Of a stretch of 64,000 nt of DNA, positions 39,365 to 51,192 are shown in pieces (positions within the stretch are counted from its first letter, which is position 1; each line of letters begins with the position of its first letter). This DNA comes from Hanleya hanleyi. Its lineage: Eukaryota; Mollusca; Polyplacophora; Lepidopleurida; Hanleyidae. Made by a program: the position numbers and the translations under genes. The stretch lies in the NCBI GenBank assembly GCA_036873755.1, contig JAVTVY010020405.1, positions 1 through 64,000 of the forward strand. Reading direction: 5' to 3'. The notes under the pieces were generated by a model that was not told the origin of the DNA, did no database searches, and saw only the letters and a program-made list of their open reading frames with translations.

Positions 39365-41040
39365 CCGCTATAGTTCCGGCGACCTTTGACCTTGTATTCT
39401 TCCGCGGTGATGCGGTCTGGTGGTGATGCGGTCTGCCTCCGCGGACAAAAAGTAGTCCCATGGGTTGACTTCCAGTGTTAATGTATACGGGGAATGCATA
39501 AAAAGAGTATGGAAATAGACGTTTTGGGGTTTAGGTGGGCCTCTAGTGGACCGATTGGGTCGAGTGAGGTATCATTGTGAAGCATATGTGAGGGAGCATC
39601 CGATGGGCTGGGTGTGGCGTTGGAATATCGTCATTCTGCGCATGGGCGGTAGACAAAGGGCATGGAAATAGACGTTTTGGGATCTAGGGGAGCCCACTAA
39701 TGGTCCGATGAAGTTGATGAGGTATCAATGTGAAGCCTATGTGAGGGGGCATCCGCCTGGACTAGCGTCTCGGTCGTTGTCAACATTCTGCGCATGCGCA
39801 GACAGGGAATTGTGGGAAAAAGATATGGAAATAGACGTTTTGGGGTCTGGGTGGGCCACTAGTGGTCCTATGGAGTCGAGTGAGGTATCAATGTGAAGCC
39901 TATGTGAGGGGCATCCGCCTGGACTAGTGTATCGGCCGTTGTCAACATTCTGCGCATGCGCAGACAGGGAATTGTGGGTAAAGGGTATGGAAATCAAAGT
40001 TTTGGGATCTAGGGGAGCCCCTATTGGGCCGATGGAGTTGTATGAGGTATCAGTGTGAAGCCTATGAGAGAGGGCATCCGCCTGGACTAGTGTCTCGGTC
40101 GTTGTCAACATTCTGCGCATGCGCAGACAGGGAATTGTGGGAAACGGGTATGGAAATAGACGTTTTGAAGTTTAGGAGAGTCCCTAGTGGGCCGATGGGG
40201 TCAAGTGAGGTATCGTTGTTTAGGATACGTGAGGGGACACCCGCCTGGACTAGTGTGTCGGCCGTTGTCAACATTCTGCGCATGCGCAGACAGGGAATTG
40301 CATGGAAATAGACGTTTTGCGGTCGAGGTGAGCCACTAATAGGCCGATGGGGTCGAATGAGGTATCGTTGTGAAGGATACGTGAGGGGGCATCGGCCTGG
40401 ACTAGTATGACGTGGAACTGATGTCATTCTGCGCATGCGCAGTAGACAAAGTGTATGGAAATAACGTTTTGGGGTCTAGGCGGACCATTAATGGTCCAAT
40501 GGAGTTGAGTGAGGTATCAATGTAAAGCGGTCGTGAGGGTGCATTTGACTGGACTAGTGTGTCGTCCGTGTTCAACATTCTGCGCATGTGCAGAGAGGGA
40601 ATTGTGGGAAAACGGTATGGATATAGACGTTTTGGGGTCTAGGTGGGCCACTCGTGTTCCGATGGAGTACAGTGAGGTATCGTTGTGAAGCATTCGTGAA
40701 GGAGTATCCGCCTGGACAAGTGTGTCGTTCGTGTTCAACATTCTGCGCATGCGCAGACAGAGTATGCGCAGACAGGGAATTGTGGGAAAAGGGAATGGAA
40801 ATAGACGTTTTGGAGATTAGGTGGGCCACTAGTGGTCCTATGGAGTCGAGTGAGGTATCAATGTGAAGCACACATGAGGGAGCATCCGACTGGGTGGATG
40901 TCGGGTAGGAATAACGTCATTCTGCGCATGCGCAGGCAGGCCGTAGTATGGAAATAGACATTGTGGGACCGATATGGCCCACTAGTGGTGCAAATGGCTT
41001 GTGGGAGGTGTCAAAGTGAAACTTTTGTGGGGTAGAGTCA
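39365..41040. repeat. Solo Polinton terminal repeat (A/C family)
   Basis: It begins inside the unique terminal part (CTATAGTTCCGGCGACC, then the GGTGATGCGGTCTGG repeats and TTAATGTATACGGGGAAT) and continues as about ten NRF-1-core units with 150-bp spacing (palindromes near 39,789, 39,951, 40,116, 40,276, 40,430, 40,579, 40,745 and 40,923). The outermost 120 bases or so of the terminus are missing. No Polinton gene follows within 5 kb, so this is a solo TIR or the edge of a deleted element. Confidence 0.8.
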
Positions 41041-41750
41041 GAATGGCGTGTTTTTTATTGCAAGTCGCGTCAATCTGCGCAGTTGGGTTACAAGCGTCTA
41101 GTCCGTCATCCATAATTCAGCCGTCGTCCATTAGAGAATATCCGCGTCCATAATCCAAAGACCTATTCCATATAACAGTATTAGAACCAAATTCAAAAAA
41201 GACAATCATAGTAGTAAGTGTAGTAAGTAAAGTGGCCATTTTGGGGAAGTGACGGAAGGTATTTGGTGTAGAGATGGACCGCTATTGCTCCGAATGCGTC
41301 GTGTGGGGTGTCATTTTGTAGCTATTGGGGTGTAGACCCCGATTTGAAGGATGTCCACTCCATCTGTGACGTCATCGGTGACGACATCAGTAGGAGTAGT
41401 AGCCAAAGTGAGCATTTTGGGGGTGTGAAGGAAGGTGTTTTGGGGTAGAAATGGGCCATCCTTGGTCCGAATGCGTCGTGTGAAGTGGCATCTTGTAGCA
41501 ACGCCCGCCAACGCCAAGCTCAACGCTTCAACGCCCTGGTGATTTAGCCCACAAGCTCTCATTTTTCAAGACACTAATTCATTGGAAATGCAGTGACGCC
41601 CGTCAACGTCCGCCTTAACGCCCTAGCATAACGCCTTGACGCCATGATATAGACAGACGAGAGAAAAACAACAACAACAACAAGGATGACAGATGAGAGA
41701 ACAACCACAACAACAATAACAACAACAAATTTTCATATAGTTTATTCTTC
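41041..41750. other. Degraded terminal-repeat sequence and simple repeats
   Basis: Two or three very diverged relatives of the repeat unit (GGGCCATCC...GGTCCGAATGCGTCGTGTG near 41,275 and 41,455), then GACGCCCGTCAACG repeats and (CAA)n near 41,665-41,730. No gene seen. Confidence 0.45.
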
Positions 41751-42426
41751 ATTGCTGCATTGACACCAGGGCTTCAGTGTCGCTCCTAAATGACGTGGCT
41801 GGCGGAAATGAATGCCACTGGGGGTAACTGTCAACGGACGCAGATGTATAAAAGTTTGAGATCTAATCGTTGATGCCATTATGGGGTGTGATTTCCTTCG
41901 CACACACTGCACAAGAATCGATTGTTTATCACGACCACGGCGACCGTGACAGCAAATTCGAAAACATCATAGCTTGTGCGATACCCGGTGACAGATGAAC
42001 ACGCACAGTTTCAATAACCATTAACATCAATAAATCTTAAGCAAAGATAGTTTAAACAAAATCTATTTGAAGAAAAAATATAACCATTCATGTAGAAAAT
42101 GTAGAAAACACTGAAACGTTAAAGGCGGTCCGCGATATCAGTGTATCCGACCTCACCTTCCCACTGAAATACTTGAAATTGGTGAAATAACGCACGAATT
42201 TCTATAAAATTTCACTGATCTATCCATTAATATTTTATTGTTATGCGTGCTTGGATTAAATATTTCACATGCTGTATCAGCGAATAGTTTAGCAGCGAAA
42301 GTAAAACCCTAACGTATTTTACCATCAGCGCAGTTTTTCTAGGTCACGTAACTGGAATGTGGGCGGAACGCGGTCTGCTATGCAATATGGTCAAGGGTTC
42401 GCCTTTGACTCGCAAATAGAAACCGT

Positions 42427-42590
42427 AACGCTTAAAACTAAAGTGTTGAAACTTTCTCGTAAAATGTTGAAATAACCCTTTAAGTGTGTCCACAGGGACA
42501 ACACCTAAAGAGCCGTCCCTGTGGACACACTTAAAGGGTTATTTCAACACTTTACGAGTAAGTTTCAACACTTTTAGTTTTAAGCGTGTT
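42427..42590. mobile_element. Foldback MITE, about 75-bp arms
   Basis: The arm AACGCTTAAAACTAAAGTG... GTGTGTCCACAGGGAC (42,427-42,504) and its near-exact reverse complement (42,516-42,590) are separated by about 11 bases. The element is almost one hairpin. No coding capacity. Confidence 0.75.
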
Positions 42591-42654
42591 GAGGTTGTGA
42601 AGATAGATTTCTCCTGGCAGAGCCCCCTGGACTAGTCACAACTTCGTTGGACCG

Positions 42655-43024
42655 CACTGCGGTGGTCTAATGGTTAGAGCGTCGGCCTCGTAAGCGGTAG
42701 GTACTGGGTTCGATCTCAGGCCGGGTCATACCTAAGACTTGAAAAATGGAACTTGTTGCTCCCTCGCTTACGCTCAGCATTAAGAGGATAGAACAAGGAC
42801 TGGTTCGCTCGGTGTCAGTATAATGTGACTGAGTGGGGTGTCATGTCTGCCTACGGCATGATATTTCAGTGGGACAGCACTATAAAATGGCAGCATTAGA
42901 TCTGCTCTGTTACAAGTAGGTTCCCCTGCCTCTCCCCCTCCCCTCCCTTCCCTTCCCCGTCGTGATATAGCTGAAAAAATGTTGAAAGCGACGTTAAACC
43001 CTATTCACTCACTCACTCACTCAC
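42655..43024 (+). mobile_element. tRNA-derived SINE with (CACT)n tail
   Basis: The head has RNA polymerase III promoter boxes: A box GTGGTCTAATGGTTAGAGCG and B box GGTTCGATCTC. The body ends in TGTTGAAAGCGACGTTAAACCC followed by CACTCACTCACTCAC. This head-and-tail form is typical of molluscan SINEs. It is not a functional tRNA, as no 3' acceptor half closes the cloverleaf. Confidence 0.75.
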
Positions 43025-43302
43025 AACTTCGTTGACGACGAAGCGATAATAGGAGCATTGACTTCCCGCGACGTCAAACTGGACATATCGAACCTCTTTT
43101 ATAAATCAATAATTCTGCGTCGATTCTTGCGCAGTGTGTGCAAAGGAAATCACACCCAATAATGGCATCAACGATTAGATCTCAAACTTTCATACATCTG
43201 CGTCCTGGTAGTTCCGTTGACAGTTACCCCCAGTGGCATTCATTTCCACCAGCCACGTCATTTAGGAGCGACACTGAAGCCCTGGTGTCAATGCAGCACC
43301 AT

Positions 43303-43927
43303 TTATCATCAGTACCAATATTTGCTGAGGGTCTAGTCCAGCTTTTCATCGGCCGAATTAGCTTTCGGAGCTGCGGTGGAAGGTGCCGATGGCTGGCCCC
43401 ATCCTACATCTTCGGCCCTTCGTTTCAGGGGCGCCTCCCCACAGCTGAGCTCAAATCGGACTGAGATATCTATTCGGCCGACGTCCTGCTACTTCTCTTC
43501 GTGTATGTAACTTTCTTCTGTATTACGCCATCGTCTGTATTTATCTTCAAATGTTTCAAGGATTGCGAGCGCATCTACCTATCTATCTATCTTATGTTTT
43601 CTTCTTCTGTGAGATCGTTGTCATCTGACTGGTCGGCGAACGAATTCTTCTGCGAGTCTATCCCCCCTTTTCGGCGTTTTTCAAAAAGACAATCAAATAT
43701 CGGGCTATATACTGGTTGGTCTCTTCCGTGGTCTCTCTTCCATTAGCCCCTAGAACTGATGGGACGTTCCCGCACTCGGCTTTTCCTTCGCCCCGGTGTT
43801 GCCTCAGACATCGGCCCTCCATCTGATAGACTTTTCTCGGCATCTTTCCAACTTATATATGTTTCAGTCCCTTTTCCCATATCTGCGTAGTGACGGCCCT
43901 CACATGTGGGAAGGTTGGTCCCTCTAA
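43303..43927. other. Noncoding host or repeat sequence
   Basis: No gene supported. GGGCTATATACTGGTTGGTCTC followed by TTCCGTGGTCTCTCTTCCAT (43,702-43,744) recurs almost identically at 45,950-45,989, on the other side of the DNA transposon at 43,928-45,885, so this is part of a dispersed repeat or a duplication. Confidence 0.4.
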
Positions 43928-45885
43928 GGGACCGTTCAAAATTTATCTTGGGGGCGGTGGAAATTCAGCTGATGACCCTAAGTTATGTGTGACCCCCCCT
44001 CCCCTCCTTTGGCTGGAAGGTTACGAGTGACCCCCCCCTCACCTGATATACCATATTTATCAATGACCCCCCGACGAATCCAGGTCATTTCACCCAGTGG
44101 ACATTTCCTCCAGCGGACATTCCCCCCATGGACATTTCCCCCGGTGGACATTTCCTTCAATGGACATTTCCCCCACCCTATACTTTTAGGTTATTTTGAA
44201 CAATAATATGGATCACATAGTGATAACATATAAATCATATACATATATATATTTTAACATTTTAACAAAACTTTATATCACATTGTTGTAAAATAAAAGA
44301 TGTGTTTTTTAACAATATTATTTTGTTATATTTTTTTCCTCAGTTTTCACTTCAGTTCGGTTTTATTCTCATCAAATGGCTTCATGACACCGACCTACGA
44401 ACAGTTAATGTTACGCTATATACCATGTATACACCTTTTATATTGCTTTAAAATGTGCTGACTGTATAATGCTGATAGATACTGTGTATATGTATAATAA
44501 CTTATCACTTTGTGACTCAATTATCGTAAAACATCTGGAAATCCTTATCTTTATATACAGAAAAAACAAATTGCGTTATTTCAAAATTATCTAAAAACCA
44601 TGTTCAAAATAACCTGAAAATATAGGGTGGAAGAAATGTCCACTGGGGGAAATGTCCACTGGGGCGAATGCCCACTGGGGGAAATGTCCATGGGGGAAAT
44701 GTCCGTACACCATTCCAACATAGCCAGGGGCACTAAATTATGCAGTGTGGAATTATATTAAGACCTATTGAAAACACGTTAATAACATGAAGAGCTATTC
44801 GTTGATAAAGTGATTCGCGGTAAGGTATTATACATATGAAAAAGTGACAGGGAACGGGACACAGTTCTGCAGTACAACATTAAACTGCGAGAAGCTGGGA
44901 GATTACATTCTGTATGATGTATTTATTCGCATTCACAGGTTTGAGATAAAATTATGTCATACTGCATCATGATGACAGATAATACTACATACAACCGCTC
45001 AGGGAAACAACGAGGTTATGTTTGTTATACTGACACAGAGATAAACTTTATAAAAATTCGGACGAATCTGACATGATTAATCTCATGCATTCATCATGTC
45101 GGCTTCGCTACAAAAACCCTGCAAAAAACAGACGGTGTTTTATTATTATAAAATTATTAAAATTATTATATTTTATAATATTATCCTCATCATGACATTA
45201 ACTACCGTCAGTACAACTTGTCTTGTAGTACGCCACAATTTATTTCTTCAACTTTGGGGCAGCATAAAGTATTGAATGGTTTGTTCCAGTCTCAAAATGC
45301 AGGCTATATTCATTTAGCTAGTCAATGTCCACAATGTCCAGCCCGCACTGCACCTGGATGTGTTTAGATAAAGGATTTGCTAGATGCACTGTGTAGTAAC
45401 TCAAATCTAGCTGGTATGAATAGGGGCCTAGCTTTTAATACATCTTGAGAAGAGTAAATATGATTATAAAGCCATTTACCGGTCTCATGTCCTACTACAC
45501 TACAGGAGGTTTGTATAGAGATTAATGCTAACAGAACATAGGTTTATCTATGGTACTGTATGCTGTTTAGGCTTATGATAAACCATAGAGCCTACTGTTT
45601 TAGTAGGCTCCATGGATAAACAAAGCCGTGTTCTGATACATGTGTTTCCTGATCTAAAGTCCAGCCTGGTTCTTCGACCTAAAAACATGAAATTCATACA
45701 GAAGCTCAAGAAATCCTAGCTGAATAGCTGTCCATTTATCATCATCATTTATCAAGTTACTGATGACCCCCCTCTACACACAGTCTAGTTACACATGACC
45801 CCCCCTTCGTAGGGCTCGAAGTTATTGGTGACCCCCCTCAAATTCCACCGCCCCCCCCCCCTCAGGATAAATTTTGAATGGTCCC
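43928..45885. mobile_element. Nonautonomous DNA transposon with TAA target duplication (PIF/Harbinger-like)
   Basis: The ends GGGACCGTTCAAAATTTATC and its inverted partner GATAAATTTTGAATGGTCCC, each extended by a GGGGGCGGTGGAA arm, are flanked by TAA on both sides (43,925-43,927 and 45,886-45,888). A 3-bp TWA duplication fits PIF/Harbinger. It is 1,958 bp without a transposase gene; subterminal GTGACCCCCC words recur inverted at both ends. Another element (44,084-44,705) is nested inside. Confidence 0.7.
44084..44705. mobile_element. Nested element with GGACATTTCCCC subterminal repeats
   Basis: Both ends consist of five or so copies of GTGGACATTTCCCCC in opposite orientation, followed by the inverted pair CACCCTATACTTTTAGGTTATTTTG and CAAAATAACCTGAAAATATAGGGTG (each written here as a family word). 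The middle is AT-rich noncoding. This is a small nonautonomous DNA transposon. Confidence 0.65.
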
Positions 45886-45888
45886 TAA

Positions 45889-47175
45889 GATCGTCTGAGT
45901 ATTCTCTGGGCGATGCCTGGGCGATTCAAAGTGAATCACTCAATTATTGGGCTATACCGGTTGGTCTCTTCCGTGGTCTCTCTTCCATCAAATCCCAGTT
46001 GTAGAGCATCACATCCCTGCCACCAATTTGAAACGTAACCCGACCGCTGCCGTAGTGGAGCAAAGCAGCCCGATCCTTCCTATGAACCAACCCAAGAAAC
46101 TGTCAGGATTCCGCGAACAATCTAGATCAATGAGGGAGTTCGATTCAACCTGTCACATTGTCTGGATCCTCAGAGGTAGGAAAAGGAGACATGTAGAGAC
46201 AACTAAGGAAATAAATACAAAAATAAAACAATTTGTATTCAAGGAGTATATGCATGAAATACAAGCTGTTGGTAGCGCACACAAACCCTGTGAAGAAAAT
46301 TCCTTCACAAGTAAAGATAACAATTATACTTACGGTTACCATTAACGTCATATGGAAAAGAAATATAGATATAAAAATATTTACAATAGCTCTAACCATC
46401 TAACCAAACGCGTATGGGCCTTGTCAGGGCCACAGTCTCAGAAATACTGGTTATCGTCGCTGTTCGGCGTCTCAAGGTTCCCTCCGGTCTTCTTGCATAC
46501 TCAGGCTTGTATCACCGTGTCTTGGAAGACGGCCTTACTGAAGACGATGTGTCGATAAGCAGAACTGATTCAAATGTCAAGGTCATTTTATCAAAAAAGT
46601 TCAAGGGGGCTGAGGATAAAATCATAAAATCATAAAAATCACATTTGTGAGGGGATGCATTGGTGAGAAGCTACCAAAATCGATATCAAAATTTTAAATA
46701 AGGTCAAACTCATAACCACGAGCAACTCAGTGAAATATATATTAAAAAAAAACATGAACAAATCGTGGATTTATTTCCAATGACGCAGCCTTCAGTGTCA
46801 CTTGGTTTCTTTTTCTCTTCGAACTTATTCCATATTTATTTACTTCTTTTCACAAACAGATTTTACAGTATACCATTGATAGTTCGACAGAAGTACTGAA
46901 GCAAATCTGGTTCCTTCGCGCATTTTAACCGCACGTGTTGGGAGGGGAAATGGCAGTCCCTTTTTGGAAGGACAACCCTGCGTGGTTAAGCATTGCCTGT
47001 TACTGTCGTCGCTGCCAACGGCCTATTGTCTTCGTTAGGAGTTGAAATCCTATTCAAGATGGCGGCCATGTAGAGCTGCTCAGGTGCTGCCACCAACATA
47101 TCCACAAGCTGACGAAACCACAGTTCGCCATGCACAACTGCGATCTTTGTGTCATGCGAGTAGTAGCATCTAAGC
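45889..47175. other. Noncoding stretch left of element B
   Basis: A 132-codon frame at 45,947-46,345 starts inside the GGTTGGTCTCTTCC repeat and shows no known domain, so I do not call it a gene. The remainder is AT-rich with no recognisable feature. Confidence 0.4.
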
Positions 47176-48665
47176 ATTTAAACTCACATTTTCCAGGGAG
47201 GTAACTTTTGGTTCCTTTTTTCCACCAGGGGGCGCCACCAGTCCCGTATGACGTCACTTCCGGTCTGGGTGAATGGGGCGTGACCTGGGAACATGATCGG
47301 ACATGTACTGACCTGTCTGTGGGGTTTTTCCCTACAATATCGTTCACCTCCGTGTTTTTTCGGTGAGGTCCGATGGGTACGTCCGTGTCTTTTCGGTGAG
47401 GTCCGTGGGAACATGATAGGCCATGTACTGACCTGTCTGTGGGGGTTTTTCCACAATGTCGTTCACCTCCGTGTCTATTCGGTCACCTCGAGAGGGGTCC
47501 CTAGTGTACCGATTGGGTCGTATGAGGTATCAATGTGAAGCATTCGTGAGGGGGCATCTGATGGGGTGGGTGTGGGGTTGAAATATCGTCATTTTGCGCA
47601 TGCGCGGTAGACCAAGGGAATGGAAATAGACGTTTTGGGGTCTAGGTGGGTCACTAGTGGTCCGATGGAGTCGATTGAGGTATCAATGTGAAGCATATGT
47701 GAGGGGGCATCTGATGGGCTGGATGTGGGGTTGGTATATGGTTATTCTGCGCATGCGCGGTAGACCAAGGGTATGGAAATAGACGTGTTGGGGTCTAGGG
47801 GAGCCCTTAATGGCCCGATTGGATCGAGTGAGGTATCAATGTGAAGCATTCGTGAGGGAGCATCCACCTGGACTAGTGTGTCGTTCGTTTTCAACATTCT
47901 GCGCATGCGCATACAGGAAATTGTGGGAAAAGGGTATGGAAATATACGTTTTGGGGTCTAGATGTGCCGCTAATGATCCTATGGTGTCGTGTGCGGTATC
48001 AGTGTGAAGCTCTCGTGAGGGAGCATCCGTCTGCACTAGTGTGTCGTTCGTGTTTAACATTCTGCGCATGCGCAGACAGGGAATTGTTGGAAAAGGGTAT
48101 GGAAATAGACGTTTTGGGGTCTAGGTAGGCCCCTAATGGTCTGATGGGATCGAGTGAGGTATCAATGTGAAGCATTCGTGAAGGAGCATCCGACTGGGTG
48201 GATGTGACGTAAAACTGATGTCATTCTGCGCATGCGCAGTAGACCAAGACTATGGAAATAGACATTTTGGCGCCGACATGGTTCACTATGGGTCCGATGG
48301 AGTCGTATGAGGTCTTATGTTGAAGCTCTCGTGGAGGAGCATCCGACTGGACTCATGGTTCATCCGTTTTCAATGGTCTGCGCATGCGCAGTCTGGTCGT
48401 AGTATAGAAAGCAGGCATGTTGGGTGATGCATGGCCGTGTGTGACCCACCGCTATGGGTCCATGGTTGTGGTTTAGTGGTGTGGGTTCTGCGCACAGACG
48501 TCACTTCCGGGTTTCACTAAAACTACCTCCGAACACAGAAGAGTTCCAATTTTCCCTTAGAGGTAGGGTCCGGATTTTCAACATCCGGGTTTTCCCCGGC
48601 CGCAGAGCGCGCGCGCGCGGGCTACTCCGACCGCAGCGCGCGCGCGCGGGTTATCCGGCCGCACG
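47176..48665. repeat. Left terminal inverted repeat of element B
   Basis: From the outside in: AGGGAGGTAAC end, CTCF-like site (47,222-47,239), two copies of the 17-bp motif (47,302-47,318 and 47,422-47,438), CCGTGTCTTTTCGG units (47,340-47,480), then six or so NRF-1-core units (palindromes near 47,597, 47,750, 47,900, 48,064, 48,226 and 48,381) and the GC-rich CpG block (48,480-48,665). It is inverted relative to 58,560-60,048. Confidence 0.88.
47222..47239 (+). promoter_or_regulatory. CTCF-like site in left end of element B
   Basis: CCACCAGGGGGCGCCACC matches the animal CTCF core (CCASYAGRGGGCGC). An inverted identical copy lies at 59,985-60,002 in the right end. Binding is not shown by sequence alone. 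Confidence 0.5.
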
Positions 48666-48834
48666 CCTGCGCGGGTGAATTTCGGATTATCCTAGGCCAC
48701 TGATTGGCTACTTTCTCCACGGTGTTCGAAGCAAGTTTCACCGAATCCCCACCTGTCTGTTATAGTCTTCCTGCATTATGCTCATATAGGAAACACACAA
48801 GACAGGGTTTTTTGGGTGAGATCTCATTTGGCTT

Positions 48835-48990
48835 TTTATTCAACAACAACAACGTGAGAACAACCACGTGAAAACTGAAGCCCAGAACAGGGGGCTTGTA
48901 CATTGAAATCGATAGAACTTAAGCCCAGAACAGGGGGCTTGTACATTGAAAGAACTTAAGCCAAGAACGGGGCTTGTACATTGAAATGAT
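48835..48990 (-). promoter_or_regulatory. 3' tandem hairpins and poly(A) signal after protease (element B)
   Basis: On the minus strand three AAGCCC...GGGCTT units follow at the protease end, one spaced by a small insertion (ATCGAT), then a GAATAAAAAGCC poly(A) signal candidate near 48,832-48,843. Confidence 0.6.
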
Positions 48991-49428
48991 GGGCGGCCCA
49001 GTCATATACGAATACATCTCGGTCCTCGGCCTTGGGGTACTCGTCAAACATCTGTACGATGGTAGATAAGGTTCTTCCCCGGCATCGATGGTCCAGGTAA
49101 AACAAGCAATATTGTCCGCAGACGCTACTGGTCGGCTTTGCAACGTTTGACTGTTCCAACACCACGTCTCTGTGCCTTGATCCATGAAGCCTGTGCAATC
49201 GGGATGGAGGGGTGGCAGGCCGTACGGGTCAAAGTATTCGCCCTGCTGTTCTGTCAAGTACTCGCCCACCCAATGTTCACCGGGCCGGTCCATCGGGTTC
49301 GTGTTGAGAACGTAAGCAGCAGGATACATACGGCCTAATGGGAACACATCTCGGGCGAACACCCCTTGAAAGACCATACGTGTCTCTGGGTCATTCTCCA
49401 GCGCGGTGGTTATCTGGTCTGTATCCAT
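48956..49428 (-). pseudogene. Adenain-like protease (element B), frameshifted
   Basis: The ATG at 49,428 lies just after the MCP stop. The N-terminal 95 or so residues with GEHWVGEYL and EYFDPYG are in frame. One base is missing near 49,133 relative to element A, so the catalytic block SSVCGQYC and the C-terminus are in another frame. The catalytic Cys is therefore not joined to the catalytic His in one protein. Confidence 0.87.
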
Positions 49429-49429
49429 T

Positions 49430-50640
49430 TTAGGTGGAGAAGTCACACAGGACGTTGCGCGCCTTGTCCACTTGAATGATGTTGTCAAACTCGGCGTAGC
49501 AGATCACATTGACGGTGGTCCGGAGGGCTCGTGCAAAGTGGATTTCCAAACGTAAATTGCCTTGCTTGGCGAGGCCCAGCTGATGGTCCGTTCTGGTTGA
49601 TTTGACCGGTGGCTGTAAACAGGCTCTGATAGGCTCGAATGAAATTCGCGCGCCCAAAGTTCGGTGTTGTCCATCCACATGCAGGGCCACAAAATTGATG
49701 CCGAAATGTTTAAAGTCAAACGGGTTCTCTGGGTAGGCTCCGCTGAAACTGGTATTTTCCACACAGGCCAGGATCAATCGCTTGGGTAGTTCCCCCAGGA
49801 CAGGTTTTCTTTGTTGGCGCTCACATTTCCAGCAGACACAGAGAACACTTTGGTTTGCACACGTCGGATAGGGTACTGGGCTGGTTTTGTTTCCAAGGCT
49901 TTGAGGTGTCCCAATTGAACAACTGGATTCGGTTTCACTTTTCGGACATACAAGACTGCGTCTTGGATGACAATCTTATAGTCAGCTGAATGCCCGTCTA
50001 CGTTAGTGGCCATCAAGGCGAAGGTCGGAGGCGCCCGTATCAGTCTGATTTTGATGGGGGTCTTGTTCAAGAGGTACCGGTCTTGCATGAAGAAGTCTGC
50101 GTGCAGTCGACCCATGAGATCCACCGAGACGCCGTTCGAGGTCAAAGTCTTCCGTTTGTTATATCCCACATTGTCGTTCTCTATGCCCATGTGCTCGGCT
50201 GTGTCCTGGTAGAATAAAGCGGCTGCCAGTTGAAATTTTTTAGCCTCTCGTCCATGCGATAACAGCGTCTCGATGTAGGCTCGATAGGGGTACGTGTTGG
50301 TCGAGTCACTGATGAGTTTGTCGCTTAGAAATATATCCACCTGTTGAAACATCGAGTGCAGCCAGAGGTTCGTCGGGTCCACCGTTGCTTGGTCGACGAT
50401 CCTGGAGCCATCTCCATTGACGATCTTGGCTTTCACATACAAGTATATATGGGCTAAATCCACATAGGCCGTATCCGCATTACTGATGGTGAACTCGATG
50501 GTCCCTGTTTCGTTGATAATGGAGAGCGGGAGATGCTCCACCCATAATTCTTGTTCGGCACTGGTCTGTGTGGGTGGGACGGTCCATAAATCAAATTCAC
50601 TGTTGGTGGAGGGGCAGGACTCTGCGTGGATCAAGGACAT
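49430..50640 (-). pseudogene. Major capsid protein (element B), frameshifted and deleted
   Basis: The ATG at 50,640 (MSLIHAESC) opens 289 codons that match element A without the nonsense codon (here CGA at 50,108 or so). A frameshift near 49,798 displaces the C-terminal part, and two deletions near 49,585 and 49,665 remove pieces from the last 110 residues. Upstream the frame is fused, without a stop, to the penton-like gene by a deletion of about 0.6 kb. Confidence 0.88.
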
Positions 50641-51159
50641 GTCCATACATGACTTCATATCCATCGGGATCTCGCCTTGGTGGGCGGTGGGATCGGCGAA
50701 TGTCTGTAGATCGAAACCGAGCATTTGCTGTAGGATAGGACTCAATACGACACTCACGTTGGCGATGACGATGAGCTGTGCCTTGTCGTTGTGTGCGTTG
50801 TAATCGAAGTCCACGTGATTCTTGAAGGGATAGGTTTTGATGGGTTTTGAAACATTCGTGACCTCCCGTAGAGCCTTATAATGCAACAGTCTTGTCAGCC
50901 CACCCATGAACTCCTTGGGAGTATCGTATTGGCCTTCGGGGAGGGTGAGTCGGGTGTCTTTTCCTTCGTAGGTCACCTCGTACCACACTTCATTGGCTCG
51001 CACGTTGTACCACGAGTAAGGGTATTGGATATCCACGAGGCCACATTCTCAGCGCCCAGGTAAATGCAACGGGTGCGGTAACTGGGTCACGTACTTGGCC
51101 ACGTTGCTGTCAGGAAACATATCCAGCGAACTGTTACTGGGTAGGGTGAGGTAAAACAT
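50641..51159 (-). pseudogene. Penton-like protein (element B), nonsense codon and 3' deletion
   Basis: The ATG at 51,159 (MFYL) starts the frame. A TGA replaces TGG near codon 39 (about 51,045; element A has Trp at WECGL). The frame then runs on to EIPMDMKS, where a deletion removes the last 95 or so residues and the whole pVI-like gene and joins it in frame to the MCP start. The downstream open frame (51,036 to 49,774) thus looks like one 420-residue protein, but it is a deletion product. Confidence 0.85.
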
Positions 51160-51192
51160 GGCGACTGAGCTGTCCTGCTGCTGCTGTTGGTT

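Larger units (their letters stand above)
41753..43302. mobile_element. DNA-transposon-like element with about 170-bp inverted ends
   Basis: 41,753-41,925 (GCTGCATTGACACCAGGGCTTCAG to CTTCGCACACACTGC) is the reverse complement of about 43,112-43,302. The interior is noncoding and carries a foldback MITE and a tRNA-derived SINE. No target duplication is clear. The two arms could also be a hairpin left by a rearrangement. Confidence 0.6.

Noticed and set aside
42655..42735. Functional tRNA gene
   Set aside because: A and B boxes are present, but the sequence continues into a SINE body with a CACT tail and lacks a paired acceptor stem.
45947..46345. 132-codon plus frame
   Set aside because: It starts inside a dispersed repeat, has no recognisable domain and low-complexity Lys-rich sequence; insufficient to call a gene.
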